Below are positions 8,859 through 16,706 of a stretch of DNA of 56,295 bases, piece by piece (position 1 is the first letter of the stretch; every line of letters begins with the position of its first letter). This DNA comes from Halobacteriovorax sp. DA5 (GTDB taxonomy: Bacteria; Bdellovibrionota; Bacteriovoracia; Bacteriovoracales; Bacteriovoracaceae), in contig NZ_PPDJ01000015.1 in assembly GCF_002903145.1 (NCBI RefSeq), forward strand, positions 1 to 56,295. Reading direction: 5' to 3'. Under the pieces are notes generated by a model. The model did no database searches, was not told the DNA's origin, and saw only the letters and a program-made list of their open reading frames with translations. Position numbers and translations under genes: made by a program.

Positions 8859-9041
8859 ATGACAGCGAAAACAATTACAGTAACATTAAAGAAAAGTACT
8901 ATTAAATGTACTGAAAAGCAGAAAGCTACAGTAAGAGGCCTAGGTCTAAGAAAAACTGGAACTTCAAGAACTTTAGAAAACACTTCTGCTGTTAGAGGAA
9001 TGATCAAGAAGGTAATTCACCTTTTAGACATTCAAGAATAA
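8859..9041 (+). CDS. rpmD: 50S ribosomal protein L30
   Basis: 60 residues, the usual length for bacterial L30. After a first beta strand (TITVTLKKSTI) it has TEKQKATVRGLGLRKTG, the family motif, and ends in a helix around RGMIKKVIHLL. L30 is often optional in bacteria but present here in its standard place between rpsE and rplO. Confidence 0.95.
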   Translation: MTAKTITVTLKKSTIKCTEKQKATVRGLGLRKTGTSRTLENTSAVRGMIKKVIHLLDIQE

Positions 9042-9068
9042 GCGGTATTAGTTGATTAAGAGGTAAAT

Positions 9069-9524
9069 ATGTTAACTTTAAATAACTTAAAAAGTCCAAA
9101 AGGTGCACATAAAAACATTAAGAGAATTGGTCGTGGACAAGGTTCAGGTCAAGGTACTCAAGCTGGTAAAGGGCACAAGGGTCAAAAGGCTCGTGCTGGT
9201 GGCGGTGTAAGAACTGGTTTCGAAGGTGGAGCAATGCCACTTTACATGCGTCTACCAAAAAGAGGTTTCTCTAACGCACCATTTAAAACTGAGTATGCTG
9301 AGGTATCTCTTGCTACATTAGAAGCTAAATTTGATGGCGGAGACGTTACAAAAGAAGCTCTAATTGAGAAAGGTATCCTTAAGGGTGCAGATAAAAGACG
9401 TCCAGTGAAAATTCTTGCTAACGGAGAGCTTTCAAAATCGTTAAATTTTGTTAATATTGAAAAGTTTTCTAAAGGTGCTCAAGAAGCAATCGAGAAAGCT
9501 GGCGGAAAAATAGCAACAAAATAG
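9069..9524 (+). CDS. rplO: 50S ribosomal protein L15
   Basis: 151 residues. The Gly/Lys-rich N-terminal tail (about 10-55, with RIGRGQGSGQGTQAGKGHKG) threads through 23S rRNA in known structures. MPLYMRLPKRGFSN follows and is diagnostic. SD GAGGTAA upstream of 9069. secY begins 16 bases after its stop. Confidence 0.97.
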   Translation: MLTLNNLKSPKGAHKNIKRIGRGQGSGQGTQAGKGHKGQKARAGGGVRTGFEGGAMPLYMRLPKRGFSNAPFKTEYAEVSLATLEAKFDGGDVTKEALIEKGILKGADKRRPVKILANGELSKSLNFVNIEKFSKGAQEAIEKAGGKIATK

Positions 9525-9540
9525 ATAAAAGGATCGTCTG

Positions 9541-10854
9541 ATGTCAAACGCTCAAGGAAAACTTGAAGAGCTTAAGAAAAAAGTCTTTTTTACTTTTTTA
9601 TTATTAGTAGTATATAGATTGGTTGCGCAAATTCCTGTACCAGGAGTTGATGCGCAGGCGATCTCTTCTTATTTTGCGGAAGCTGGTGGGGGAAGTCTTT
9701 TTGACCTTATCAACACTTTTAGTGGTGGTGCCTTCAAGCGTTTCTCAGTTTTAGCACTGGGGATTATGCCGTATATTACTACTTCAATCATCTTTTCTCT
9801 TTTAGGTGAGGTTATACCTCAAATCCAAGAGCTACAAGAAGACTCAGAAGGTAACAAAAAAATTCAAAAGTGGACTAGGTATGCAACAGTAATTCTCTGT
9901 TGCATACAAGGTTACTCAATGGCTGCTGTGTTTGAGACATTTGTTTCTCCTGGTGGTGCTAGAGTTATCCCTGAACCAGGTATGCTTTTCAGAATTGTTA
10001 CAATGATCACTCTGGCTGCAGGAACAATGTTCTTACTTTGGCTTGGTGAGCGTATTACAGAATTTGGTTTAGAAAATGGTGTTTCTCTTATTATCTTCGC
10101 AGGTATTGCAGTTGAGCTACCTTCTGAAGTTATTCAAAAGATTACACTATTTAGAAACGGTGAAATGGGTGGACTTGAACTACTTACTTTCGTGGCCGTA
10201 ATTGTCGTTGCATTCTTTGTTGTTGCATTCATCGAAAGGGCTTTCAGAGCCGTTCCGGTTCAATATGCTAAGCGTGTTGTTAATAATAGAGTGTATGGTG
10301 GAAATCAGACACTTCCGATGAGAGTTGATACAGGTGGAGTTATGCCTCCGATCTTAGCTTCTTCTCTGCTAGCAGCGCCTGCAACTTTTGCTACTTTTAT
10401 CCCTGCAGACAGTGTGTTCAAACCATACTTTGATACAATACAACAAAGTTTGGCACCAGGGCAAATTTTATTTAATATTCTTTTTGCAACTCTGATTGTG
10501 TATATGACTTATTTCTATGCACCAATCCAATTCAAAACGAAGAAGATTTCAGAAATGTTACAAAAGAATAATGCTTTTATCCCAGGTATTAGACCAGGTG
10601 ATAAAACAAAAGAATATTTAGACACGTTATTAAATCGTTTATCATTTTTTGGCGCTCTATTCTTAATCGTTGTTTGTATTGTTCCTTCACTAATCACAGG
10701 GGCTCAGACAAGATTTGGTGGTACATCAATGCTAATCTTAGTATCTGTATCTGTTAGAGTTATGATGAATGTTCAATCGTTTATGTTTGCTGATAAGTAT
10801 GAGATGTCATACAAATCTAAAGGTAAATATAACGGTAACAATAGAAGGTTCTAA
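9541..10854 (+). CDS. secY: Protein translocase subunit SecY
   Basis: 437 residues, typical for SecY, the central channel of the Sec translocon in the inner membrane. Ten hydrophobic segments are visible, beginning at about residues 15-30. Recognisable parts include ALGIMPYITTSII (TM2), ITEFGLENGVSLIIFAGI (TM4-5), RAVPVQYAKRV (loop C4) and the large C5 loop PIQFKTKKISEMLQKN. Its place between rplO and adk is standard. The next gene starts three bases after the stop. Confidence 0.98.
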   Translation: MSNAQGKLEELKKKVFFTFLLLVVYRLVAQIPVPGVDAQAISSYFAEAGGGSLFDLINTFSGGAFKRFSVLALGIMPYITTSIIFSLLGEVIPQIQELQEDSEGNKKIQKWTRYATVILCCIQGYSMAAVFETFVSPGGARVIPEPGMLFRIVTMITLAAGTMFLLWLGERITEFGLENGVSLIIFAGIAVELPSEVIQKITLFRNGEMGGLELLTFVAVIVVAFFVVAFIERAFRAVPVQYAKRVVNNRVYGGNQTLPMRVDTGGVMPPILASSLLAAPATFATFIPADSVFKPYFDTIQQSLAPGQILFNILFATLIVYMTYFYAPIQFKTKKISEMLQKNNAFIPGIRPGDKTKEYLDTLLNRLSFFGALFLIVVCIVPSLITGAQTRFGGTSMLILVSVSVRVMMNVQSFMFADKYEMSYKSKGKYNGNNRRF

Positions 10855-10857
10855 TCC

Positions 10858-11493
10858 ATGGCACCACAACTAATTTTAATTGGAGCTCCTGGATCAGGAA
10901 AAGGTACTCAAGCTAAGAATATAGTTTCAGAGCTTGGGTACACACATGTTTCTACTGGCGATTTATTAAGAGCAGAAGTTGCTAAAGAGTCTGACCTTGG
11001 TCGTAAAATTAAAGCGGTCATGGATTCAGGTGAATTAGTAAGTGATGAATTAGTATTAGATCTTCTAAAGGCTAATTGTGCTGTTGAGAAATCAACATAT
11101 ATTTTTGATGGTTATCCAAGAAACCTTGTTCAAGCAAAGGATTTAGATAGTGCCCTACTTGGTGGAGTACAGTCTAAAGCAATTTACTTTGACATTGCAC
11201 TAGATACTTTAGTGGAGAGAATTGTTAATAGACGTGTAGCTCCTGTTAGTGGTGAGATTTACAATCTAAAAACAAAGCCACCAAAAGTTGAAGGTAAGTG
11301 TGATGTTTCTGGAGAGGACCTTGTGCATCGTAAAGATGATAACGAGGATACAGTAAGGACTAGAATGAAGGTTTTTACTGACAATATCGAGCCAGTTCTT
11401 GAGTACTATGAGTCTCAGGGACGCCTTGTTAGAGTAGACGCTACAAAAGGGCTTGATGAGATTTTTGAAGAAATTAAAAAAATTGTTAAATAA
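10858..11493 (+). CDS. adk: Adenylate kinase
   Basis: 211 residues. It converts AMP and ATP into two ADP in the cytoplasm. The P-loop GAPGSGKGTQA is at about residues 8-18, the AMP-binding STGDLLRAE follows near 32, DGYPRN near 84, and a long LID (about 123-160) with RKDDNEDTVRTRM. The LID lacks the four-Cys zinc set found in Gram-positive enzymes. The start has no clear SD and lies three bases after secY, so translation is probably coupled. Confidence 0.97.
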   Translation: MAPQLILIGAPGSGKGTQAKNIVSELGYTHVSTGDLLRAEVAKESDLGRKIKAVMDSGELVSDELVLDLLKANCAVEKSTYIFDGYPRNLVQAKDLDSALLGGVQSKAIYFDIALDTLVERIVNRRVAPVSGEIYNLKTKPPKVEGKCDVSGEDLVHRKDDNEDTVRTRMKVFTDNIEPVLEYYESQGRLVRVDATKGLDEIFEEIKKIVK

Positions 11494-11515
11494 TTTATTA
11501 TATAAGTAATTCGTC

Positions 11516-11544
11516 TTGCAATATGGCCCTGAGTCATATATAAG
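11516..11544 (+). promoter_or_regulatory. Promoter for the infA-rplQ (alpha) segment
   Basis: TTGCAA (11516-11521), a 17-base spacer and TATAAG (11539-11544) match the sigma-70 consensus at 10 of 12 positions. It lies in the 75-base gap between adk and infA and would give a leader of about 18 bases. It would let infA-rpmJ-rpsM-rpsK-rpoA-rplQ be transcribed apart from the upstream genes. Confidence 0.6.
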
Positions 11545-11568
11545 CAATTACTTTAGGTTTTGTATTAT

Positions 11569-11793
11569 ATGAGTAATCAGGAAACGATTGAAGTTGAAGG
11601 TGAAGTTACTGAACTTCTTCCTAACACTAAATTTAAGGTTAAATTACCGAATGGACATTCTGTTATTGCCCACATTAGTGGAAAGATGAGAATGCACTTT
11701 ATAAAGATTTTACCTGGAGATAAGGTACTTGTTGAGATTAGCAAGTATGACTTAACGAAGGGCCGAATTACATATAGAAGTAAAAAACGCTAG
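11569..11793 (+). CDS. infA: Translation initiation factor IF-1
   Basis: 74 residues from the ATG at 11569. IF-1 blocks the A site during initiation. The OB fold is evident ([42 protein letters not shown]). The upstream TTG at 11560 would add three residues but has no SD; TAGG at about 11554 suits 11569 better. E. coli IF-1 is 72 residues. No map gene lies between adk and infA, unlike many bacteria. Confidence 0.96.
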   Translation: MSNQETIEVEGEVTELLPNTKFKVKLPNGHSVIAHISGKMRMHFIKILPGDKVLVEISKYDLTKGRITYRSKKR

Positions 11794-11814
11794 TGTAGAA
11801 TTTACGAGGTTGTT

Positions 11815-11928
11815 ATGAAAGTTAGAGCATCTGTAAAGCCGATGTGCAAAGATTGTAAAGTTATTAAAAGAAGAGGCGTACTTAGAGTTGTATGTAAGCA
11901 ACCTAAGCACAAACAAAGACAAGGTTAA
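11815..11928 (+). CDS. rpmJ: 50S ribosomal protein L36
   Basis: 37 residues reading [20 protein letters not shown] then [17 protein letters not shown]. It has the zinc ligands Cys11, Cys14, Cys27 and His32 of the zinc-binding (C+) form of L36. SD GAGG at about 11805. It sits in the standard place between infA and rpsM with 21-base gaps on both sides. Confidence 0.97.
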   Translation: MKVRASVKPMCKDCKVIKRRGVLRVVCKQPKHKQRQG

Positions 11929-11949
11929 TCATAGGAAAGGAGTGTAGCT

Positions 11950-12333
11950 ATGGCGAGAATTCTTGGTGTTGATATTCCTAGAAATAAGGTAATGAAAATT
12001 GCCCTTCAGTCAATTTACGGTGTAGGACCGAAAGTGGCTCAGGAAGTATTAGAAAAAACAAACATCGATTCAAACAAAAATTCAAACGAACTAACTGAAG
12101 AAGAAGCAAACGAAATCAGACTTCTTCTTGAAAGTGAGTACACTGTAGAAGGTGACTTACGTAGAGAAGTTGGTCTTAACATTAAACGACTAAAAGACTT
12201 AGGTTGTTACAGAGGGATCAGACATAGAAAAGGTCTTCCTGTAAGAGGTCAAAGAACTTCTACAAATGCTCGTACTCGTAAGGGGCCAGCTGTTGCAATC
12301 GCAGGTAAGAAGTCTATTAAGTCAATGAAGTAA
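11950..12333 (+). CDS. rpsM: 30S ribosomal protein S13
   Basis: 127 residues, about nine longer than E. coli S13; the extra length is in the Asn/Glu-rich stretch at about residues 38-52. [25 protein letters not shown] and the C-terminal [15 protein letters not shown] are family hallmarks. S13 contacts S19 and the P-site tRNA. SD AAAGGAG lies at 11936-11942. Confidence 0.97.
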   Translation: MARILGVDIPRNKVMKIALQSIYGVGPKVAQEVLEKTNIDSNKNSNELTEEEANEIRLLLESEYTVEGDLRREVGLNIKRLKDLGCYRGIRHRKGLPVRGQRTSTNARTRKGPAVAIAGKKSIKSMK

Positions 12334-12346
12334 TTGTTAGGAGTTA

Positions 12347-12736
12347 ATGATGGTTAAGAAAACAGCTTCAAAGAAAAAAGTTAAAAAGAATATTTCGAGA
12401 GGTATTGCGCACATTCAATGCTCTTTCAATAATACAATCGTTACGTTCACAGATATGAACGGTAACGCTATTTCATGGGCTTCTGCTGGTCAATTAGGAT
12501 TCAGAGGGTCTAAGAAATCGACTCCATTCGCAGCACAGATGGCTTCTATGGAAGCAGCTAAAAAGGCTATGGAGCACGGACTATCTACTGTTGAAGTAAG
12601 AGTTAAGGGTCCGGGTGCAGGTAGAGAAAATGCTGTTAGAGCATTTATCGCTGCAGGCCTTAAAATCACTTCTGTTGCTGACAGGTCACCAATTCCACAC
12701 AATGGATGTCGTGCACCGAAAAGAAGAAGAGTATAA
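12347..12736 (+). CDS. rpsK: 30S ribosomal protein S11
   Basis: 129 residues. [17 protein letters not shown], the [11 protein letters not shown] helix and the C-terminal [15 protein letters not shown] are all S11 features. S11 lies on the 30S platform near the mRNA exit. Two adjacent ATGs (12347, 12350) follow the SD AGGAG, so the start may be one residue later. In E. coli rpsD would follow here, but rpoA follows directly. Confidence 0.97.
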   Translation: MMVKKTASKKKVKKNISRGIAHIQCSFNNTIVTFTDMNGNAISWASAGQLGFRGSKKSTPFAAQMASMEAAKKAMEHGLSTVEVRVKGPGAGRENAVRAFIAAGLKITSVADRSPIPHNGCRAPKRRRV

Positions 12737-12765
12737 TTTTATAGATTTATATTAAGGAGTTGTCT

Positions 12766-13776
12766 GTGGACACATTTACAGCAAAAAATTGGACAGGAAT
12801 GATAAGACCAGTAGCTTTGGAAATGGATAACGATAAGCTAACTAATACTTATGGTAAGTTCGTTGCTAAGCCACTAGAAAGAGGTTATGGACAAACTCTT
12901 GGAAACTCTTTACGTCGTGTACTACTTTCTTCACTTCAGGGTGCAGCTATTGTTGCAATCAGAATTGATGGTGTTGAGCATGAGTTTGGTACAATCAACA
13001 ACGTAAAAGAAGAAGTTTCTGAGATTATTCTTAACCTTAAAGAAGTTCACTTTAAGATTAAAGATAAAGAGCAGGTAACTCTTACTCTTGAGAAATCGGT
13101 AGAGGGTATCGTTACTGCTGGTGACATTTCTGAGTCTGCAAATGTTGAAATTTTAAATCCAGAGCACGCAATCTGTAACCTTTCAACTGGTGGATCTATT
13201 AAGATGGAACTACTTGTTGCAAGAGGGAAAGGATACGTAACAGCTCTAGATAATAAAGAATCTTTTGATCTTCCAATCGGTTGGATTTATCTTGATTCTC
13301 TTTTCTCACCAGTTGCACGTGTTAACTATACAGTTACAAACTCACGTGTTGGTAAGAGAACAGATTTTGATAAGCTTACTCTAGAAGTTTGGACTAACGC
13401 AGGTGTTGAACCTTCGGATGCAGTAGCTTATTCAGCGAAGATCCTAAGAGACCAACTTGCTGTATTCCTAAGCTTCGAAGATGAAGAAGAAATCACAAGA
13501 ATGGAAACTAAGCCTAAGAAGCAACAAAATACTGCTAATGCAGCTCTATTAAAGCCAGTTTCTGAGCTTGAGCTGTCTGTAAGATCTGCAAACTGCTTGC
13601 AGAACGCAGATATTAAGTATATCTATGAGCTAGTTTCTAAGACTGAAGGTGAGATGCTAAGAACTAAGAACTTTGGGCGTAAGTCACTAAATGAGATTAA
13701 AGAAGTACTTTCTCAAATGGGACTAGGTCTAGGTATGAAAGTTGATAGCATCATGCAAGATCTAAAAGAAGAATAA
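12766..13776 (+). CDS. rpoA: DNA-directed RNA polymerase subunit alpha
   Basis: 336 residues from a GTG start at 12766. GTG is chosen because AAGGAG (12754-12759) is six bases upstream; the TTG at 12760 abuts the SD and would be too close. The N-terminal domain (about 1-230) has the PLERGYGQTLGNSLRRVLLSSL assembly motif. The C-terminal domain (about 255-325, LELSVRSANCLQNADIKYIYELV, then KNFGRKSLNEIKEVL) binds UP elements and activators. Confidence 0.97.
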   Translation: MDTFTAKNWTGMIRPVALEMDNDKLTNTYGKFVAKPLERGYGQTLGNSLRRVLLSSLQGAAIVAIRIDGVEHEFGTINNVKEEVSEIILNLKEVHFKIKDKEQVTLTLEKSVEGIVTAGDISESANVEILNPEHAICNLSTGGSIKMELLVARGKGYVTALDNKESFDLPIGWIYLDSLFSPVARVNYTVTNSRVGKRTDFDKLTLEVWTNAGVEPSDAVAYSAKILRDQLAVFLSFEDEEEITRMETKPKKQQNTANAALLKPVSELELSVRSANCLQNADIKYIYELVSKTEGEMLRTKNFGRKSLNEIKEVLSQMGLGLGMKVDSIMQDLKEE

Positions 13777-13802
13777 AAGTTGTTATAAGTTGAGGTAGAG
13801 AT

Positions 13803-14159
13803 ATGAGACATCAAAAACATAAGTATAAACTAGGTGTAAGTCCTTCACACAGAGTTGCAATGGTTAAAAACCTTGCTTCTGAAGTTATCGACCACGGTAT
13901 GATTAAAACTACTCTTACAAGAGCTAAAGCAATCAAGCCAGTAGTTGAGAAATTAGTAACTCTTTCAAAAAATGATACTGTTGCTAACAGAAGACTTGCA
14001 TTCAAAAAACTTAATGATAAGAATGCTGTAAACAAGCTATTTACTGAGCTTGGGCCAAAATTCAAAGAGAGAAATGGTGGTTACACTAGAATCATGAGAC
14101 TTTCTGAGAATAGAGTTGGAGATAACTCTAAAATGGCATACATCGCATTTGTTGATTAA
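13803..14159 (+). CDS. rplQ: 50S ribosomal protein L17
   Basis: 118 residues. It begins MRHQKHKYKLGVSPSHRVAM and has ITTLTRAK-like ITT segment here as IKTTLTRAKAIKPVVEKLV, and ends NGGYTRIMRLSENRVGDNSKMAYIAFVD, all L17 features. SD TTGAGG lies upstream. It is the last gene of the ribosomal cluster and is followed by a strong terminator. Confidence 0.97.
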   Translation: MRHQKHKYKLGVSPSHRVAMVKNLASEVIDHGMIKTTLTRAKAIKPVVEKLVTLSKNDTVANRRLAFKKLNDKNAVNKLFTELGPKFKERNGGYTRIMRLSENRVGDNSKMAYIAFVD

Positions 14160-14184
14160 TTTTTAATTCGAATGAGATAGATAG

Positions 14185-14217
14185 ACCCATCATATTAACG
14201 TATGATGGGTTTTTTTA
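14185..14217 (+). terminator. Terminator of the ribosomal cluster
   Basis: A 10-bp perfect stem (ACCCATCATA at 14185-14194, TATGATGGGT at 14201-14210) with a 6-base loop is followed by seven T. This is a strong rho-independent terminator after rplQ. Confidence 0.93.
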
Positions 14218-14240
14218 TTTAAAACTTTTTTCTAAAATCT

Positions 14241-14798
14241 ATGACTACATCTTCTAAAGTTTCTATTATTTTTATTATTGTTGCTATCACACTGGGATAT
14301 TCTATTTACCATAAAGGTAAGATTGATTCTTATGTAGATAAGAGTCGAGACTATATTCTTAAGTCACTTCCAAGTGTAAAACTGGATAATTTTGCTGATA
14401 ATTCTGAGGTTGAGCTACAGGATTTAGCACGTAATTCAAATGGTTTAGTAGTTCATTTTTGGGGAACTTGGTGTGCTCCTTGCGAGGCTGAATTTCCTGA
14501 ATTTGTAGATTTTGCACGCAAATTAGAAGAAAAAAATGTAAAAGTTGTTTTCATGGCCGTTAAAGATGACGATATGAAAATTAAAAAATTTCTTAAAAGA
14601 TTCAATGACTTACCGTCTAATTCAATAGTTATTCATGATCAAGCAGGAATTTCTATGAGTAAATTAGGTGTTGTTAAGGTACCGGAGACTTTCGTCTTCG
14701 ATTCAAAACTTGAGCACAGAATTATGTTTAAAGGTCCACAAGATTGGAAAATGGATTCATATTTTGTTCGTGTTCTTAGTTACTTAGGCGTGAAGTAA
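14241..14798 (+). CDS. Membrane-anchored TlpA/ResA-like thioredoxin
   Basis: 185 residues. One hydrophobic segment at about 7-22 would anchor it in the inner membrane with the rest in the periplasm. A thioredoxin fold follows with the active-site WCAPC at 77-81 inside VHFWGTWCAPCEAEFPEF, and the cis-Pro region KVPETFVFD near residue 150. Such proteins reduce or exchange disulfides, for example in cytochrome c maturation. No substrate is suggested by the neighbours. The ATG has no obvious SD, so the exact start is less certain. It stands alone between the rplQ terminator and the next gene. Confidence 0.85.
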   Translation: MTTSSKVSIIFIIVAITLGYSIYHKGKIDSYVDKSRDYILKSLPSVKLDNFADNSEVELQDLARNSNGLVVHFWGTWCAPCEAEFPEFVDFARKLEEKNVKVVFMAVKDDDMKIKKFLKRFNDLPSNSIVIHDQAGISMSKLGVVKVPETFVFDSKLEHRIMFKGPQDWKMDSYFVRVLSYLGVK

Positions 14799-14886
14799 AT
14801 TAATAATATTTCTTTAAATTCGTCTATTTTTTTATCATTCATAGTTAAGTTTTATTAAATTCTGCCGAAAAGTTTTACAGACTTTG

Positions 14887-14914
14887 CTTTGGCCAATCGT
14901 TTTTTGTGCCAAAG
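14887..14914. repeat. Inverted repeat before the sigma-54 activator gene
   Basis: CTTTGGC (14887-14893) and GCCAAAG (14908-14914) form a 7-bp inverted repeat with a 14-base T-rich loop. It ends 22 bases before the start codon, just before the SD. No T run follows, so it is not a terminator. It could be an operator or a leader hairpin for self-regulation. Confidence 0.45.
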
Positions 14915-14936
14915 AATTAAACATCGGAGAATAAAA

Positions 14937-16508
14937 ATGATCAACTGGAATGAACTAAAAGGACTTCATGTTATTTCTAAGCTCGAAGAAGTAATTCATA
15001 AGTGGTTTGGTGTAGAGGTTTTCTATGCTGATACTCATTTTAAGATTAGAAGTTCGCATACAGATAAGGACTATAACTTTAAGAATCTTTTCTTTGAGAC
15101 GCAAATGTCCCTTCCACATGGTTATGATTTTGTTACTGCTGATGTTGAAAGATTTAGTGATGAATTAAGTCAGTCTGGTGAAGTTGTCATGATCTTTGAC
15201 TCTTATTTTCCAGGTGTAAAGATGATGGGAACAAAAATTGAAATTGAAGGTGAGTATCATGGTACGGTTTTCGCTTTCCCATTTCTAAAAAGTACATTCA
15301 CTGAAACTGAAGAAAAAGAGCTTGTGGCAGCACTAATTGAGCATGGTGCATCTCCAGAGGCAGCACAAGAATGTGTTAATGAAACAAGAAGATTATTCCC
15401 GAGAGAAATTGAATATTTAAAAGAATTAGTTGAGCTAGTCGCTGGTGAAATTTCTACATTTCACTATGAGATTTCTAAGCGTGAAGAAAGAATTCATATG
15501 CTTAACTCAGAGCTTGGTGAAAAGTTTCGCTACCATAATATGATTGGTAAATCGAAACAAATGCAGAAGATTTATTCACTATTAGAGAGAATCTCAACAA
15601 GTGAATCATCTGTTCTTATTCAAGGTGAAAATGGTACAGGTAAGGAACTCGTTGCTAAAGCCGTACACTTTGCTTCTCCTCGTAAGGATGCTCAGTTCTT
15701 AGCTGTTAACTGTTCTGCATTCAACGAAAACCTTCTAGATTCAGAATTATTTGGTCACGTAAAAGGATCATTTACAGGTGCTCATAAAGAAAAATCAGGT
15801 CTTTTCGAATTAGCAAATGGTGGAACACTATTTCTTGATGAAATTGGGGATACTTCACTGTCTATGCAGGTAAAGTTACTTCGAGTTCTTCAAGAAGGAA
15901 CGTACCTGCCTGTTGGTGCTGATTCACCTAGAAGAACTGATGTTCGTATTATTGCAGCAACAAACAAAGATCTTAAAACAATGATGGCCAAAGGTGAGTT
16001 CAGAGAAGACCTTTATTATAGAATTAACGTTCTTAACGTAAACCTTCCTCCATTAAGGGATAGGAAAGAAGATATCCCAGTACTAATGGAGCACTTTCTT
16101 AAGAAGAAGTGTGATGAGTCGGGAATGCCGATGAAGTCATACTCTAAGAAGTGTATGGAGAAGATGCTAGATTACCCATGGCCAGGTAACGTACGTCAGC
16201 TTGAAAATGAAGTTGAAAGATTAGTTGTACTTGCTGGAGACGAAAAATCGATTACTCCAGATAATCTAAGTCCACAACTTCTTGATCATGGTGCTGCTCC
16301 TGTTGAGTCAACTAGAGGTGTAAACACTGCAGGTAAGCTAAAAGATGCTCTTCAAGAATTAGAAATTATTATGATTCGTGAAGGACTTAAGAGATGTAAT
16401 TTTAATAAGTCTAAGCTTGCAAAAGAGCTTGGGATGTCTAGGGCCAGCCTTATTATGAAAGTTGATAAGTATGGGCTAGATAAGCGTGCGAAAGCAGGTA
16501 ATGAATAG
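14937..16508 (+). CDS. Sigma-54-dependent transcriptional activator
   Basis: 523 residues from the ATG at 14937, chosen for the GGAGA SD about 7 bases upstream. Residues 1-190 form a sensor region I do not recognise; it is not a receiver domain because no phospho-acceptor set is visible. A short coiled helix (about 160-195) leads to an AAA+ domain with Walker A GENGTGKE at 230-237, the sigma-54 contact loop GSFTGA at 277-282 (Ser in place of the common Ala), and Walker B GGTLFLDEIG at 295-304. The C-terminus (about 470-515) has a Fis-type helix-turn-helix (KSKLAKELGMSRASLIMKV). It should open sigma-54 RNA polymerase promoters in response to an unknown signal. An inverted repeat lies just upstream. 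Confidence 0.92.
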   Translation: MINWNELKGLHVISKLEEVIHKWFGVEVFYADTHFKIRSSHTDKDYNFKNLFFETQMSLPHGYDFVTADVERFSDELSQSGEVVMIFDSYFPGVKMMGTKIEIEGEYHGTVFAFPFLKSTFTETEEKELVAALIEHGASPEAAQECVNETRRLFPREIEYLKELVELVAGEISTFHYEISKREERIHMLNSELGEKFRYHNMIGKSKQMQKIYSLLERISTSESSVLIQGENGTGKELVAKAVHFASPRKDAQFLAVNCSAFNENLLDSELFGHVKGSFTGAHKEKSGLFELANGGTLFLDEIGDTSLSMQVKLLRVLQEGTYLPVGADSPRRTDVRIIAATNKDLKTMMAKGEFREDLYYRINVLNVNLPPLRDRKEDIPVLMEHFLKKKCDESGMPMKSYSKKCMEKMLDYPWPGNVRQLENEVERLVVLAGDEKSITPDNLSPQLLDHGAAPVESTRGVNTAGKLKDALQELEIIMIREGLKRCNFNKSKLAKELGMSRASLIMKVDKYGLDKRAKAGNE

Positions 16509-16543
16509 ATAAAACACATCAAAATAAAAAGATAGACACTTTT

Positions 16544-16567
16544 AGGCCCTCTCCGAGGGCCTTTTTA
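16544..16567 (+). terminator. Terminator after the sigma-54 activator
   Basis: AGGCCCT (16544-16550) pairs with AGGGCCT (16556-16562) around CTCCG, followed by a T run to 16565. A clear rho-independent terminator. Confidence 0.9.
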
Positions 16568-16706
16568 TTTATATTTCTATAATTTCAATGATTTAACCCC
16601 TCGAAAATAACGCAATGTGATTGGGCAAATTGTCTTTTAAGGGTGTAATATGCTCGGATAATTTAATTACATAGAATCTCGAAAGAGAAATTGGTGGAGG
16701 GGATGT

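Noticed and set aside
16621..16651. Promoter TTGGGC/TAATAT before pccB
   Set aside because: Spacer of 19 bases and weak -35; not better than chance in AT-rich DNA.
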